NCBI GenBank assembly: GCA_036517115.1
Contig: DATDYB010000013.1
Span: forward strand, 1-18,557
DNA from: DATDYB01 sp036517115
Lineage (GTDB): Bacteria > Patescibacteriota > Minisyncoccia > Phycocordibacterales > PALSA-1337
Direction: 5' to 3'
DNA length: 18,557 nucleotides
The notes under the pieces are model-generated. The model was not told the DNA's origin, ran no database searches, and was given only the letters and a program-made list of their open reading frames with translations. Every line of letters begins with the position of its first letter. The first letter of the stretch is position 1. Positions 1-7,018 of the stretch are shown here, piece by piece. The translations under genes and the position numbers were made by a program.

Positions 1-1563
1 TATACTCGCAAGTCTACGGACGACAAAGACAGACAAGTCCGCAGTATTTCCGATCAACTTTCAGAATTGAAAGAGTTGGCGTTGAAAGAACAACTGGAAG
101 TGGTTGATGTCTTTGTCGAAAAGCAGACCGCCAAAATACCAGGCCGTCCTGTGTTTAATGAAATGGTAGCGAGAATGGAAGCGGGCGAAGCGTCTGGTAT
201 TTTGGCGTGGCATCCCGATAGACTTGCGAGAAACTCGGTAGATGGAGGAAAAATCATCTACCTCGTTGATACTGGCGTAATCGTAGAGATGAAATTTCCA
301 ACTTTTTGGTTTGATCCGACACCGCAAGGAAAATTCATGCTCTCAATCGCTTTTTCGCAATCCAAGTATTATGTGGATAATTTGAGTGAGAATATCAAGC
401 GCGGACATAGAAACAAAGTGAAGGAAGGAATATGGCCTCAAATGTCTCCGATTGGATATGTGAATGTGAAAGGTGGTGGAATTATTCCGCATACGGATTT
501 AGCTCCGCTTATCAAAAAGACATTTGAGGCATATGCAACTGGAAACTTCACTTTGCGGGAAGTCCGCGACAAATTTAACGCGCTTGGATTGAAGCGAAAA
601 AGCGGTAGAGAGCTTGCGGTGTCGAATTATCAAAAACTTCTCAAAAATCCTATTTATACGGGTCTAATGAGGTATAACGGAGAGATTTTTGAGGGAAAGC
701 ATGAACCGATTATTTCAAAGAAACTTTTTGATTCTGTTCAAGAAGTGATGAGCCGAAAATCTAAACCGCATAGCAAAGGTTTGAAACCATTTTTGTATAG
801 AGGATTTTTCCGTTGCGGAGAATGTGGATGTTTTATAACTACCGAAGAACAAAAAGGTCATCATTATCTTCGTTGTACCAAACGGAAAAATCCTTGTGAA
901 CAAAAATATGTTCGTGAGGAAATCATCACTTCTCAAATTCAAGAGGAAATCAAAAAAGTTTCTTTGCCACACGATTGGCTTTCTTGGATGATTGAAGAAA
1001 ACAAAAAAGATCAATCATCCGAAATCCAATCGAGTACGCTTTTTGTGGATTCTGCAAAAGCCGATATTTCTCTTTTAGATTCCAAAATTGAGAAGCTGAT
1101 GACGGCGTATTTAGAAAGCGCACTTTCACTAGAGGAATATCGCGATGCCAAAAGTGCGCTGGTTGCCTCAAAACAGCTTCTCAAAGAGAAATTGTCGGCT
1201 TTTGAGCAAAAAGCGAATAATCGGTTCGAACTTACCGAAAAGTTTTTGAAATACAATATGGAATTGGCAAACGACCGAACAAATGAGGAAAATACTCATT
1301 TGTTCAAAAAAGTCGGTTCGAACTTTTTAATTATGGATCGAACCGTACTTTTTGAGCCACGCGGAGCGTGGAAAATCCTTTCTGATTCAGAGTTTTTTGG
1401 GGGGAATGCAGAACAGACGGCGCTTCGCGCCGACCATATTTTTGGCGGAAATTTGAATTCCGATTTGATGCGGAAAGGGGGAGATTCGAACTCCCGAGGG
1501 ACTTTCGCCCCTGCTGGTTTTCGAAACCAGTACATTCGACCACTCTGTCACCTTTCCGTATAA
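1..1563 (+). CDS. Large serine recombinase, 5'-truncated by window edge
   Basis: The reading frame is open from base 1, so the gene starts before the window; 520 residues are visible. It begins Y-T-R-K-S-T-D-D, which matches the Y-x-R-x-S catalytic motif of serine recombinases, so only a few N-terminal residues are missing. A resolvase-type catalytic domain follows, containing 'WHPDRLARN', then a recombinase domain ('LKNPIYTGLMRYNG') and a zinc ribbon (C-G-E-C-G-C, later R-C-T and N-P-C). A lysine/glutamate-rich helical segment, probably the coiled coil of large serine integrases, comes next. The family catalyses site-specific integration and excision. The last ~30 residues ('GGDSNSRG') are the antisense translation of the tRNA-Ser gene, and the stop codon lies just past the tRNA 5' end. 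The true C-terminus is therefore doubtful: the frame may be a fusion created by integration. The rest of the element would lie to the left, outside the window. Confidence 0.9.
   Translation, partial: YTRKSTDDKDRQVRSISDQLSELKELALKEQLEVVDVFVEKQTAKIPGRPVFNEMVARMEAGEASGILAWHPDRLARNSVDGGKIIYLVDTGVIVEMKFPTFWFDPTPQGKFMLSIAFSQSKYYVDNLSENIKRGHRNKVKEGIWPQMSPIGYVNVKGGGIIPHTDLAPLIKKTFEAYATGNFTLREVRDKFNALGLKRKSGRELAVSNYQKLLKNPIYTGLMRYNGEIFEGKHEPIISKKLFDSVQEVMSRKSKPHSKGLKPFLYRGFFRCGECGCFITTEEQKGHHYLRCTKRKNPCEQKYVREEIITSQIQEEIKKVSLPHDWLSWMIEENKKDQSSEIQSSTLFVDSAKADISLLDSKIEKLMTAYLESALSLEEYRDAKSALVASKQLLKEKLSAFEQKANNRFELTEKFLKYNMELANDRTNEENTHLFKKVGSNFLIMDRTVLFEPRGAWKILSDSEFFGGNAEQTALRADHIFGGNLNSDLMRKGGDSNSRGTFAPAGFRNQYIRPLCHLSV
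1471..1557 (-). tRNA. tRNA-Ser (anticodon CGA)
   Basis: Read on the minus strand this is an 87-nt class II tRNA. The acceptor stem is GGAAAGG/CCTTTCC with discriminator G73, as expected for serine. The anticodon arm is CTGGT-TTCGAAA-ACCAG with anticodon CGA, which reads UCG. A long variable arm follows (GGGGCGAAAGTCCC), then the T arm GGGAGTTCGAATCTCCC. CCA is not encoded (CAT follows). The gene lies wholly inside the antisense frame of the recombinase, which points to the tRNA as the element's attachment site. Confidence 0.95.
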
Positions 1564-1572
1564 GCTATACCT

Positions 1573-1605
1573 TAACATTTTTTGCAATTTCCACAAAAAA
1601 TGTTA
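1573..1605. repeat. Perfect 12-bp inverted repeat between the two tRNA genes
   Basis: TAACATTTTTTG (1573-1584) pairs perfectly with CAAAAAATGTTA (1594-1605) across a 9-nt loop. It sits in the short space between divergent tRNA-Ser and tRNA-Glu genes and overlaps the proposed tRNA-Glu promoter. It could be a regulator-binding palindrome or a terminator-like hairpin for transcription entering from the recombinase. Confidence 0.6.
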
Positions 1606-1609
1606 CATT
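1582..1609 (+). promoter_or_regulatory. Candidate promoter of tRNA-Glu
   Basis: TTGCAA (1582-1587) and TACATT (1604-1609) are separated by 16 bp and would start transcription about 10 nt before the tRNA. The match is moderate. Confidence 0.4.
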
Positions 1610-1625
1610 GAACTGGTAATTTTAC

Positions 1626-1700
1626 GGCCCTATCGTCTAACGGCTAGGACATCGCCTTTTCAAGGCGGTAATCAGAGTTCGATTCTCTGTAGGGTCACCA
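1626..1700 (+). tRNA. tRNA-Glu (anticodon UUC), CCA encoded
   Basis: A 75-nt cloverleaf with acceptor stem GGCCCTA/TAGGGTC, anticodon arm TCGCC-TTTTCAA-GGCGG (anticodon TTC) and T arm CAGAGTTCGATTCTCTG. The gene encodes its own CCA end. The discriminator is A, whereas E. coli tRNA-Glu has G73. Confidence 0.95.
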
Positions 1701-1701
1701 T

Positions 1702-1730
1702 AAAAAACCCGCAAGCGATATGCTTGCGGG
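1702..1730 (-). terminator. Rho-independent terminator of the 91-aa gene
   Basis: On the minus strand the hairpin CCCGCAAGC/GCTTGCGGG (9 bp, 5-nt loop) is followed by six Ts, 15 nt after the stop codon of the gene ending at 1746. It also lies directly behind tRNA-Glu, but the T tract serves the minus strand. Confidence 0.85.
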
Positions 1731-1745
1731 GAGGGGTTGCGGCGA

Positions 1746-2021
1746 TTAGGGTTTGATCGCCATTTCGTATTCGTGAATGACCACTGTCCGGTCGTTGTCC
1801 CGGAGCAGAGGTGCTTTTCCATCAATGGGCATAAGGTGCACCAGATCCTTGTGCGTCGGCGGAGCGCTGTCCAGAACGAAATAGAACGCCCCTTCTTTTA
1901 CTGCGTCGTCGAAGGGGATTTCGGCGAACCGGATGAGGTTACCTTGTCCTTTGGGAACAGTGCCGAGTTTAACCGTCTTTTCTGCTGGAGGTTGGGGAGC
2001 TAGTCTTTTAATGTTAAGCAT
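1746..2021 (-). CDS. Hypothetical protein, 91 aa
   Basis: I do not recognise this protein. It starts 'MLNIKRLAPQPP', has a proline-rich N-terminus and a soluble mixed alpha/beta composition, and shows no membrane segment or signal peptide. A purine-rich GAAAG lies upstream of the ATG. A strong terminator follows the stop codon, which supports a real, independently transcribed gene. A small inverted repeat (AGCCAT/ATGGCT, 2033-2050) lies in its leader. It is divergent from the HAD phosphatase gene across a 159-bp AT-rich spacer. No function can be assigned. Confidence 0.7.
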   Translation of the reverse strand: MLNIKRLAPQPPAEKTVKLGTVPKGQGNLIRFAEIPFDDAVKEGAFYFVLDSAPPTHKDLVHLMPIDGKAPLLRDNDRTVVIHEYEMAIKP

Positions 2022-2140
2022 TTGAGTCTTTCAGCCATTCTCTGATGGCTCAGTTGGACGTTTTGAGGTCGCCAAAACCTATCTGAAATGCATCATAACA
2101 CATATTATAAATTGTTGCAATAATTTACGAAATTTGTCAG

Positions 2141-2169
2141 TTGTGTTCTTTTGTCGGGTTATATACAAT
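2141..2169 (+). promoter_or_regulatory. Candidate promoter of HAD phosphatase
   Basis: TTGTGT (2141-2146) and TACAAT (2164-2169) have a 17-bp spacer. The -10 box ends 11 nt before the ATG, so the mRNA would have almost no leader, which fits the absence of a Shine-Dalgarno site. Confidence 0.55.
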
Positions 2170-2180
2170 ACCCGTAGATT

Positions 2181-2816
2181 ATGAAAAAAAGAATAGGAGT
2201 TCTGTTCGATTTCGACGGAACGCTGTTTGATAGTATGCGGGTCACGTATGAGGCCACGTGTTCCGTGTTTGATCACTGTGGGCTTCCTCATCCGACATTC
2301 GAAGATTATTGTGAGAATTTTGGATTGCCGTACGTGGGATTCTATCATTCGAGAAACGTCTCTTTGTCACCCGAAAAAATATGGGAAATATTTATACAAA
2401 GGGTGGATTACACAGGATGTTCTTTGTTTGATGATGTACACTCTACACTGATCTCTCTCACTGTCGCCTACAAAACGGAAGTCGTGGTGGGTCTGGTGAG
2501 CGGTAACAGAGATGAGCCTGTCCGAGAATATTGCGTGAAGCACAAGGTGATGGGATATATGCGATATTTTGTCACCAAGGCACACGACAAGGTGCCACCC
2601 ATTCAAAACTTCTGCACAGAACACTCTTTGCTGCCCGCGGACGTGTGGTTTATTGGAGACTTCGGATCGGACATGAGGGACGCACGTAAGGCTGGGGTGA
2701 ACGCAGTCGGAATCACTCGAGGGAAAGCTACCGCGGACGCTCTCATGAAAGCAGGAGCGGATCACTGCATCGCTCATTTGCCTGAACTTTCACGTATTCT
2801 GCCCCTAGAGAGATAG
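2181..2816 (+). CDS. HAD-superfamily phosphatase (phosphoglycolate-phosphatase-like)
   Basis: At 211 aa it has the usual length of Gph/PGP-like HAD hydrolases. Motif I is 'LFDFDGTLFDS' (nucleophile D10, acid/base D12). Motif II is the serine of 'GLVSGNRD' (S107). Motif III is the lysine in 'TKAHDK' (133-137). Motif IV is 'FIGDFGSDMRDARKAGV' (D160, D164). The segment between motifs I and II is a helical cap, type C1. Such enzymes hydrolyse small phosphate esters; the substrate cannot be told from sequence. It stands alone, with its own promoter and terminator. Confidence 0.9.
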   Translation: MKKRIGVLFDFDGTLFDSMRVTYEATCSVFDHCGLPHPTFEDYCENFGLPYVGFYHSRNVSLSPEKIWEIFIQRVDYTGCSLFDDVHSTLISLTVAYKTEVVVGLVSGNRDEPVREYCVKHKVMGYMRYFVTKAHDKVPPIQNFCTEHSLLPADVWFIGDFGSDMRDARKAGVNAVGITRGKATADALMKAGADHCIAHLPELSRILPLER

Positions 2817-2820
2817 CCAC

Positions 2821-2850
2821 AGACCAGTTCGTAACTGGTCTTTTTCTTTT
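2821..2850 (+). terminator. Rho-independent terminator of the HAD gene
   Basis: AGACCAGTT/AACTGGTCT (9 bp, 3-nt loop) is followed by a T-rich tract (TTTTTCTTTT), starting 4 nt after the stop codon. Confidence 0.9.
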
Positions 2851-2884
2851 GCTTGCTTAATGCATACACCTGATTCTTTTAGCC

Positions 2885-2920
2885 CATGCCCAATGGTCTG
2901 AGGTCTGACCATTGGGCATG
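2885..2920 (-). terminator. Perfect 14-bp hairpin at the 3' end of the MFS gene
   Basis: CATGCCCAATGGTC (2885-2898) pairs perfectly with 2907-2920 across an 8-nt loop, 9 bp beyond the MFS stop codon. No T tract follows on either strand, so it may act as an mRNA 3'-end barrier rather than a classical terminator. Confidence 0.5.
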
Positions 2921-2929
2921 TAGAGATAT

Positions 2930-4183
2930 TTATGATTTATGCCTCAGTCGATGCGGTTTTCGAGGAAGAAGGTTGTATGCAACTCCGTCGGTGTGGCGAT
3001 GTACCATAAACTGATAAATGAGCCATGTTACAACGATGAATATAGCGGATACGGTGATAGTCCACGCGGGGCCAATAATAGTGTAGAAAATTCCGGCGAA
3101 GAGGGGACCAATAGCCCATCCAAGATCCTGGAAAAGATTGATAACACCGGACACGAGGCCGTCCTCTGCATGCTCACGGTCAAGATTATGGAGCCATGAC
3201 CAGAGCGAGATGCTCGCCATTTCATCGCCTGCTGTTGCGAGGAAACCGAGGATAAGGAAGAGCCATCCGAAATTAAAGCCAATAAACATTCCCGCGATCG
3301 AGAAAATAAGCAGTCCGAAGAACACCATCGTTCTTTTATTTGCCTTGTCTGCTAAGTTGCCCAGCAAGAAACCGAGGATCACTATGGCGAAATCAAATAT
3401 ACCCAATCCCAAGGATAAAAAGCCGGAGTTGGCACTGTGCGCGATGACGAGCGGCACCACGAACCAAATTGTTCCGTAGAAGGTTGAGGCACTGAAACCA
3501 AGAAGTAGTAAAATGCCACTCGCTGGGTTGAGTTTTTTAATTGCTCTCAGGGTATCGAGAAATGCGTGGCGACGGATATAGTGGTGATGAGAGGGTATTT
3601 TTTCTTTGTGGTGGACGGAAATCTTATCTTTAGGACTCATGATAATGGCGAGCACCGAGAGTAGAAAAAGGAAAGATAGTAACCATCCGACAGTATGCGT
3701 AGGTATAGTAAGTGCAAAGGCGAGTACGGCGCTCGATAGTACGACGCCTACCGAGCCGAATACGTCACGAAATGAGATAAATTTACCGCTCGCTTCCCTT
3801 GGTGTATGCGAAAGAATGTACGCGTTGACGCCGGGGCCAAAAAAGAGCCATCCAAAGGTTGCAAAGGTAAGAGAGATAAGAAAAGATAGTGCCGTAAGTT
3901 TAAAAAGGAAACATACCGCACCAACGAAGAAAATTATGGTAGTGACGACCAATAATTTTTTGTAGCCGTATTTGTCGAGCAGATGCCCTGCTGGAACATC
4001 GAGGAGAAGCTGGATGAGTGAGCTACCACCCATAACAAGACCTACAATCCATAATGGAAATAATGTCTCGCCGATGGGAGAAATAAGCGAATAATGCAAG
4101 CCACCGGCCAATTTAAAAAGAATCAAAAAGATCCAAAATGGGAGAAAACGAAGAAGGATGCGACTCGTCGTGTGGTTCACCAT
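2930..4183 (-). CDS. MFS transporter, 417 aa
   Basis: This is a polytopic membrane protein with about 12 hydrophobic segments in the usual 6+6 arrangement, split by a histidine/lysine-rich central loop near residues 185-215. The loop after TM2 carries an MFS motif A, 'GHLLDKYGYKKLL' (about 66-78). A degenerate second copy, 'GNLADKANKRTMV', lies in the second half. The length is normal for the superfamily. The substrate is unknown; the architecture resembles drug/proton antiporter-type MFS proteins. The ATG lies 2 nt after the stop codon of the flavoprotein gene, so the two are co-transcribed and probably translationally coupled. The C-terminus is basic. Confidence 0.9.
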   Translation of the reverse strand: MVNHTTSRILLRFLPFWIFLILFKLAGGLHYSLISPIGETLFPLWIVGLVMGGSSLIQLLLDVPAGHLLDKYGYKKLLVVTTIIFFVGAVCFLFKLTALSFLISLTFATFGWLFFGPGVNAYILSHTPREASGKFISFRDVFGSVGVVLSSAVLAFALTIPTHTVGWLLSFLFLLSVLAIIMSPKDKISVHHKEKIPSHHHYIRRHAFLDTLRAIKKLNPASGILLLLGFSASTFYGTIWFVVPLVIAHSANSGFLSLGLGIFDFAIVILGFLLGNLADKANKRTMVFFGLLIFSIAGMFIGFNFGWLFLILGFLATAGDEMASISLWSWLHNLDREHAEDGLVSGVINLFQDLGWAIGPLFAGIFYTIIGPAWTITVSAIFIVVTWLIYQFMVHRHTDGVAYNLLPRKPHRLRHKS

Positions 4184-4185
4184 GG

Positions 4186-5220
4186 TTATCGCGTATGCAA
4201 ATAATTATAAATATCCTCAAGTGCTTTAACCGCGTCTCCAGCTGCAATGTTATTCTGGTGATACAGTCCATCCGTTGCATCCCCAGCAGCCCATACGCCT
4301 GCTGAAATTACTTCATCTGCTTCGTTGCGAGCTCCGTTTGCTCCACGCGCAGTACTAGAAGTACAGCTTGGTCGCAATACTCGCTCGCGCCTCGCATCTA
4401 AAGCAATTTCAGCAGGCTCAAGAAGGTAGGCACGCTGAGTTCGAGGATCAACAATGATGTGGTTATGATCATCAAGCTTCACTAAATCTTTCACAAAACC
4501 AGTGTTCGGTAGTAGGCCGATTTCGACAAAAATACCCGTAACCGCAAGTTCTTTTTCTCCGGAAGCGTCTTTGTATATCAACCCCTTCACAAACTTGTCC
4601 CCCGTAACTTCGGTGATAACAGCATTTTTGATTACAGTAAGTTTTGGATTTTTAAGTAATTTTAGAACGGTCACAGGATCAGCGCGAAATTCGCTGCCGC
4701 GGATAATGATTGTCACACTTTTGCAGTAGGCGAGAAGCTGAGCGGCCGACTCAAGCGCTGCATTGCCTCCTCCCACCACTACCACATCTTGATCTGAAAA
4801 AAGTGGGCCGTCACAGGTGGCGCAGTAGGTGAGACCTTTGTGTTCGAAGGCGTCCGCCCCCTTTGCTTCAAGACGACGACGGTAGCTTCCTGTGGTAATG
4901 AGTACTGTCTTTGCTGTAAATTCTCCGTTTGTGGTTTTTACCAAAAAACCTTCAGTGCCCTTTGAAACTTGCTCGACTAATCCTCCCGTTTTGATATCAA
5001 CGACATCTCCAGCATACGCACGAAGGTGCTCCTCGAGATTTTTCGATAGTTCTGTGCCTGGAATTTTGATGGTACCGATCCAGTTTTCAACCCCGTCTGA
5101 TACAGAGCTTTGCCCCAGAAAGTCCTTGGTGATGAAAACAGTTTTGAGGCGTTTACGCGAAGCATACACCCCCGCCGCTACTCCCGCCGGCCCGCCACCG
5201 ATGATTGCCAGATCGTACAT
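4186..5220 (-). CDS. trxB: Thioredoxin-reductase-like FAD/NAD(P)H oxidoreductase with in-frame insertion
   Basis: The FAD-binding motif 'IIGGGPAG' is at residues 6-13. The redox-active 'YCATCDG' CxxC is at about 133-136, and the NAD(P)H-binding 'VVGGGNAALESA' is at about 148-159. The C-terminal FAD motif is 'GVWAAGDATD'. These define the low-molecular-weight thioredoxin reductase fold, which passes electrons from NAD(P)H to thioredoxin-like partners. Between 'VDPRTQR' and 'AGVWAAGD' there are about 40 extra residues, where the family normally has 3-4. They are encoded by a palindromic DNA segment annotated separately. I chose the ATG at 5220; a TTG 12 nt upstream is possible. There is no Shine-Dalgarno site. 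Without a search, strict thioredoxin reductase cannot be separated from ferredoxin/flavodoxin reductase relatives, but the CATC motif favours TrxB. Confidence 0.88.
   Translation of the reverse strand: MYDLAIIGGGPAGVAAGVYASRKRLKTVFITKDFLGQSSVSDGVENWIGTIKIPGTELSKNLEEHLRAYAGDVVDIKTGGLVEQVSKGTEGFLVKTTNGEFTAKTVLITTGSYRRRLEAKGADAFEHKGLTYCATCDGPLFSDQDVVVVGGGNAALESAAQLLAYCKSVTIIIRGSEFRADPVTVLKLLKNPKLTVIKNAVITEVTGDKFVKGLIYKDASGEKELAVTGIFVEIGLLPNTGFVKDLVKLDDHNHIIVDPRTQRAYLLEPAEIALDARRERVLRPSCTSSTARGANGARNEADEVISAGVWAAGDATDGLYHQNNIAAGDAVKALEDIYNYLHTR
4297..4417. repeat. Palindromic element inserted in frame in trxB
   Basis: The outer arms GCCTGCTGAAATT (4297-4309) and AATTTCAGCAGGC (4405-4417) are perfect inverted copies. 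The centre carries a smaller hairpin, GTACT-AGA-AGTAC (4352-4364), so outer and inner palindromes share almost the same midpoint (4357-4358). Between them the arms still match partly (shared GAAATT.CTT near the outside and GCGAG further in). The segment encodes an Arg/Ala/Glu-rich stretch with no counterpart in thioredoxin reductases. It resembles, in principle, Rickettsia palindromic elements that insert in frame in genes. Confidence 0.75.
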
Positions 5221-5269
5221 GGAATGTATCAAGTGTTACGTATAAAGTATTAAATATAATAACATATTA

Positions 5270-5298
5270 TTGCACTGAAAATACTGTCGTGTTACGAT
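5270..5298 (+). promoter_or_regulatory. Candidate promoter of the 66-aa basic protein gene
   Basis: TTGCAC (5270-5275) and TACGAT (5293-5298) are separated by 17 bp. The start codon lies 23 nt downstream of the -10 box, and GGAG occurs in between. Confidence 0.5.
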
Positions 5299-5321
5299 CT
5301 CCGGAGAGCGGATAATAATAT

Positions 5322-5522
5322 ATGAAAAGTTCTAAACCAACACCGACGAAAACTCCTTTTAAGGGTAAAAAATGGCAAGCTTTCAAAAAGAAAGCTATGC
5401 GGGACTTTCAACGAAAGCCGAAACAAAAAGGAGTTCGCCAGATCACTAAAGGTTCAAAAGAAAGTCTGGTGATGCAAATCATTGGTCCAAAAATCGGTTT
5501 ACCTGTCGGAAGATATAAGTGA
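5322..5522 (+). CDS. Small lysine-rich basic protein, 66 aa
   Basis: I do not recognise a family. The protein is very basic: the first ~45 residues are dominated by Lys/Arg/Pro/Thr ('TPFKGKKWQAFKKKAMRDF'), followed by a short hydrophobic tail ('LVMQIIGPKIGLPVGRY'). It has no transmembrane helix or signal. The composition suggests nucleic-acid or ribosome binding, but that is inference only. A promoter upstream and a strong terminator directly downstream support it as a real gene. It converges on ftsZ. Confidence 0.65.
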   Translation: MKSSKPTPTKTPFKGKKWQAFKKKAMRDFQRKPKQKGVRQITKGSKESLVMQIIGPKIGLPVGRYK

Positions 5523-5530
5523 TACAAACA

Positions 5531-5557
5531 AAATCTGGGAATGTCCCAGATTTTTTC
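5531..5557. terminator. Bidirectional terminator between the basic protein gene and ftsZ
   Basis: AAATCTGGGA/TCCCAGATTT (10 bp, loop ATG). TTTTTTC follows on the plus strand, and a T-rich TTTTGTTTG follows on the minus strand. It serves the gene ending at 5522 and ftsZ ending at 5562. Confidence 0.9.
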
Positions 5558-5561
5558 TTTA

Positions 5562-6743
5562 CTATTTAATCTTGCTTCTTCGGAGAAACGCTGGCACTGC
5601 TCCCCAATCGTCATCTTCCTCTACGGTTTCTTTTTTATCTTCCTTGGTTTCTTTCACTTGCACAGGAGAAGGGGGTGGAGTGGCGATTTGGTGGTAAATT
5701 TTACCCTTCTTGTCTTTTTCTTCAGTATGTTTGTTGGTTGGTATCACTACATCTTCCGCCTGAAATAGAGATTTTTTGTTGAGCGGTTGTTCAGGAAAAC
5801 CTGAGGCAATAACAGTAACGCGAATCTCGTTTTTCTTGAGTTTGTCGTCTCGAACTGTACCGAAAATAACTTTGGCGGAAGGGTCGATTGATTCCGTAAT
5901 GATCTTCGCTGCATCTTGAATTTCGAACATGGTAAGATCTTCGCCACCGGCAATCGAGAAGAGTACACCCTTTGCTCCGTGTATTGAAAGATCGAGCAGC
6001 GGTGAGTTAATAGCCATTTTGGCAGCATCCTCGGCACGCTTTTCACCCACGCCCGAGCCGATACCCATAAGCGCTGAACCAGCGTTTTCCATGACTGCAC
6101 GGATGTCAGCGAAGTCGATGTTGATGATGCCGGGAGTGGTGATGAGATCTGAGATGCCTTCGACCGCCTGCTTCAAAATCTCGTCGCACATCGCAAAGGC
6201 ATTCCTGGCAGTCGTATTTTTATCAATAATTGAAAGAAGACGGTCGTTGGGAATGATGATGATCGCGTCAACTTCCTTTCGAAGTTCTTCAAGCGCGCCT
6301 TCGGCAATCTTAAGTCGCTGTTGGCCTTCAAAGAAAAACGGTTTGGTGATGACAGCCACGGTAAGTGCACCCATCTCTTTGGCGATCCGCGCTACCACTG
6401 GGCTTGCGCCCGAGCAAGTGCCTCCACCCAAACCTCCGGCGATGAACACCATGTCAGCACCTTTGATGACCTCTTGAATTTCTTCGCGAGTTTCCTCGAC
6501 GGCTCGCTTGCCGAGGTCGGGGTTCATACCAGTTCCGAGGCCGCGGGTAAGGTTTTTACCGATATGGATTTTTTTCTTCGCGAGAGAGTGGTGGAGGTCT
6601 TGTGCGTCAGTGTTGATGGCGATAAAGTCCACACCCTTCACTTTAGAGCTCACCATGTGGTTGACGGCGTTCTTTCCTGAGCCGCCCACGCCAACAACTT
6701 TAATACGTGCGAAGGCTTCAATTTCTGGGGTGATGTTTGGCAT
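5562..6743 (-). CDS. ftsZ: Cell division protein FtsZ
   Basis: A 393-aa tubulin-like GTPase that forms the division ring. Residues 14-24 ('IKVVGVGGSGK') form the T1 loop. The tubulin signature is at 103-115, and 'NIDFADIRAVM' (208-218) is the T7 catalytic loop. After the globular domain comes a charged linker (about 325-375), then the conserved C-terminal peptide 'DDDWGAVPAFLRRSKIK', which binds FtsA. The signature loop reads G-G-G-T-C-S-G-A-S-P, where the canonical form is GGGTGTGAAP, so a cysteine (C110, codon TGC) replaces a glycine. It is last in the minus-strand cluster after ftsA, the usual division order, but separated from it by a 467-bp region. No Shine-Dalgarno precedes the ATG; the leader is AT-rich. 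Confidence 0.97.
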   Translation of the reverse strand: MPNITPEIEAFARIKVVGVGGSGKNAVNHMVSSKVKGVDFIAINTDAQDLHHSLAKKKIHIGKNLTRGLGTGMNPDLGKRAVEETREEIQEVIKGADMVFIAGGLGGGTCSGASPVVARIAKEMGALTVAVITKPFFFEGQQRLKIAEGALEELRKEVDAIIIIPNDRLLSIIDKNTTARNAFAMCDEILKQAVEGISDLITTPGIINIDFADIRAVMENAGSALMGIGSGVGEKRAEDAAKMAINSPLLDLSIHGAKGVLFSIAGGEDLTMFEIQDAAKIITESIDPSAKVIFGTVRDDKLKKNEIRVTVIASGFPEQPLNKKSLFQAEDVVIPTNKHTEEKDKKGKIYHQIATPPPSPVQVKETKEDKKETVEEDDDWGAVPAFLRRSKIK

Positions 6744-7018
6744 TGAAATAAATGTAAAACTAAAAGTGAAAAATTAAATATTGAATGCAAAATTAATACG
6801 ACCCTTGTGGATCGTACCTATAAGCATTTCAAAGTTCAACGTTCGTCACACCATAATATCAAAACTCGCATTAAAAAGAAAAGTTGTGGGATTCGTAAAA
6901 CGTGCTGTAGTGAAAGTTCGTCCTGTTGGGATAGATCAAAGTGACCTCATTATAAATTTTCCACCTAAATAGCCCGCATTCTACCAATCAATGAACTTTT
7001 TAGGAAAATCTTGGTAAA
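6744..7018. other. AT-rich upstream region of ftsZ, no gene seen
   Basis: This is the ftsZ-proximal part of the ftsA-ftsZ spacer. It probably contains the ftsZ leader and promoter, but I cannot fix a convincing -35/-10 pair. A hairpin with one mismatch (TACGACC/GGATCGTA, about 6797-6816) and a weak TACCAA/TTGGTA repeat (about 6982-7016) are visible. A 63-codon plus-strand frame here has only a TTG start and no other support. Confidence 0.5.

Noticed and set aside
1211..1342. Three copies of GGTTCGA/TCGAACC near the recombinase 3' end as binding sites
   Set aside because: Short 7-9 bp self-complementary words inside coding sequence; too little to claim a site.
6781..6972. 63-codon plus-strand frame between ftsZ and ftsA
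   Set aside because: Only a TTG start, no ribosome site or promoter, and it overlaps the ftsZ upstream region; no recognisable protein features.
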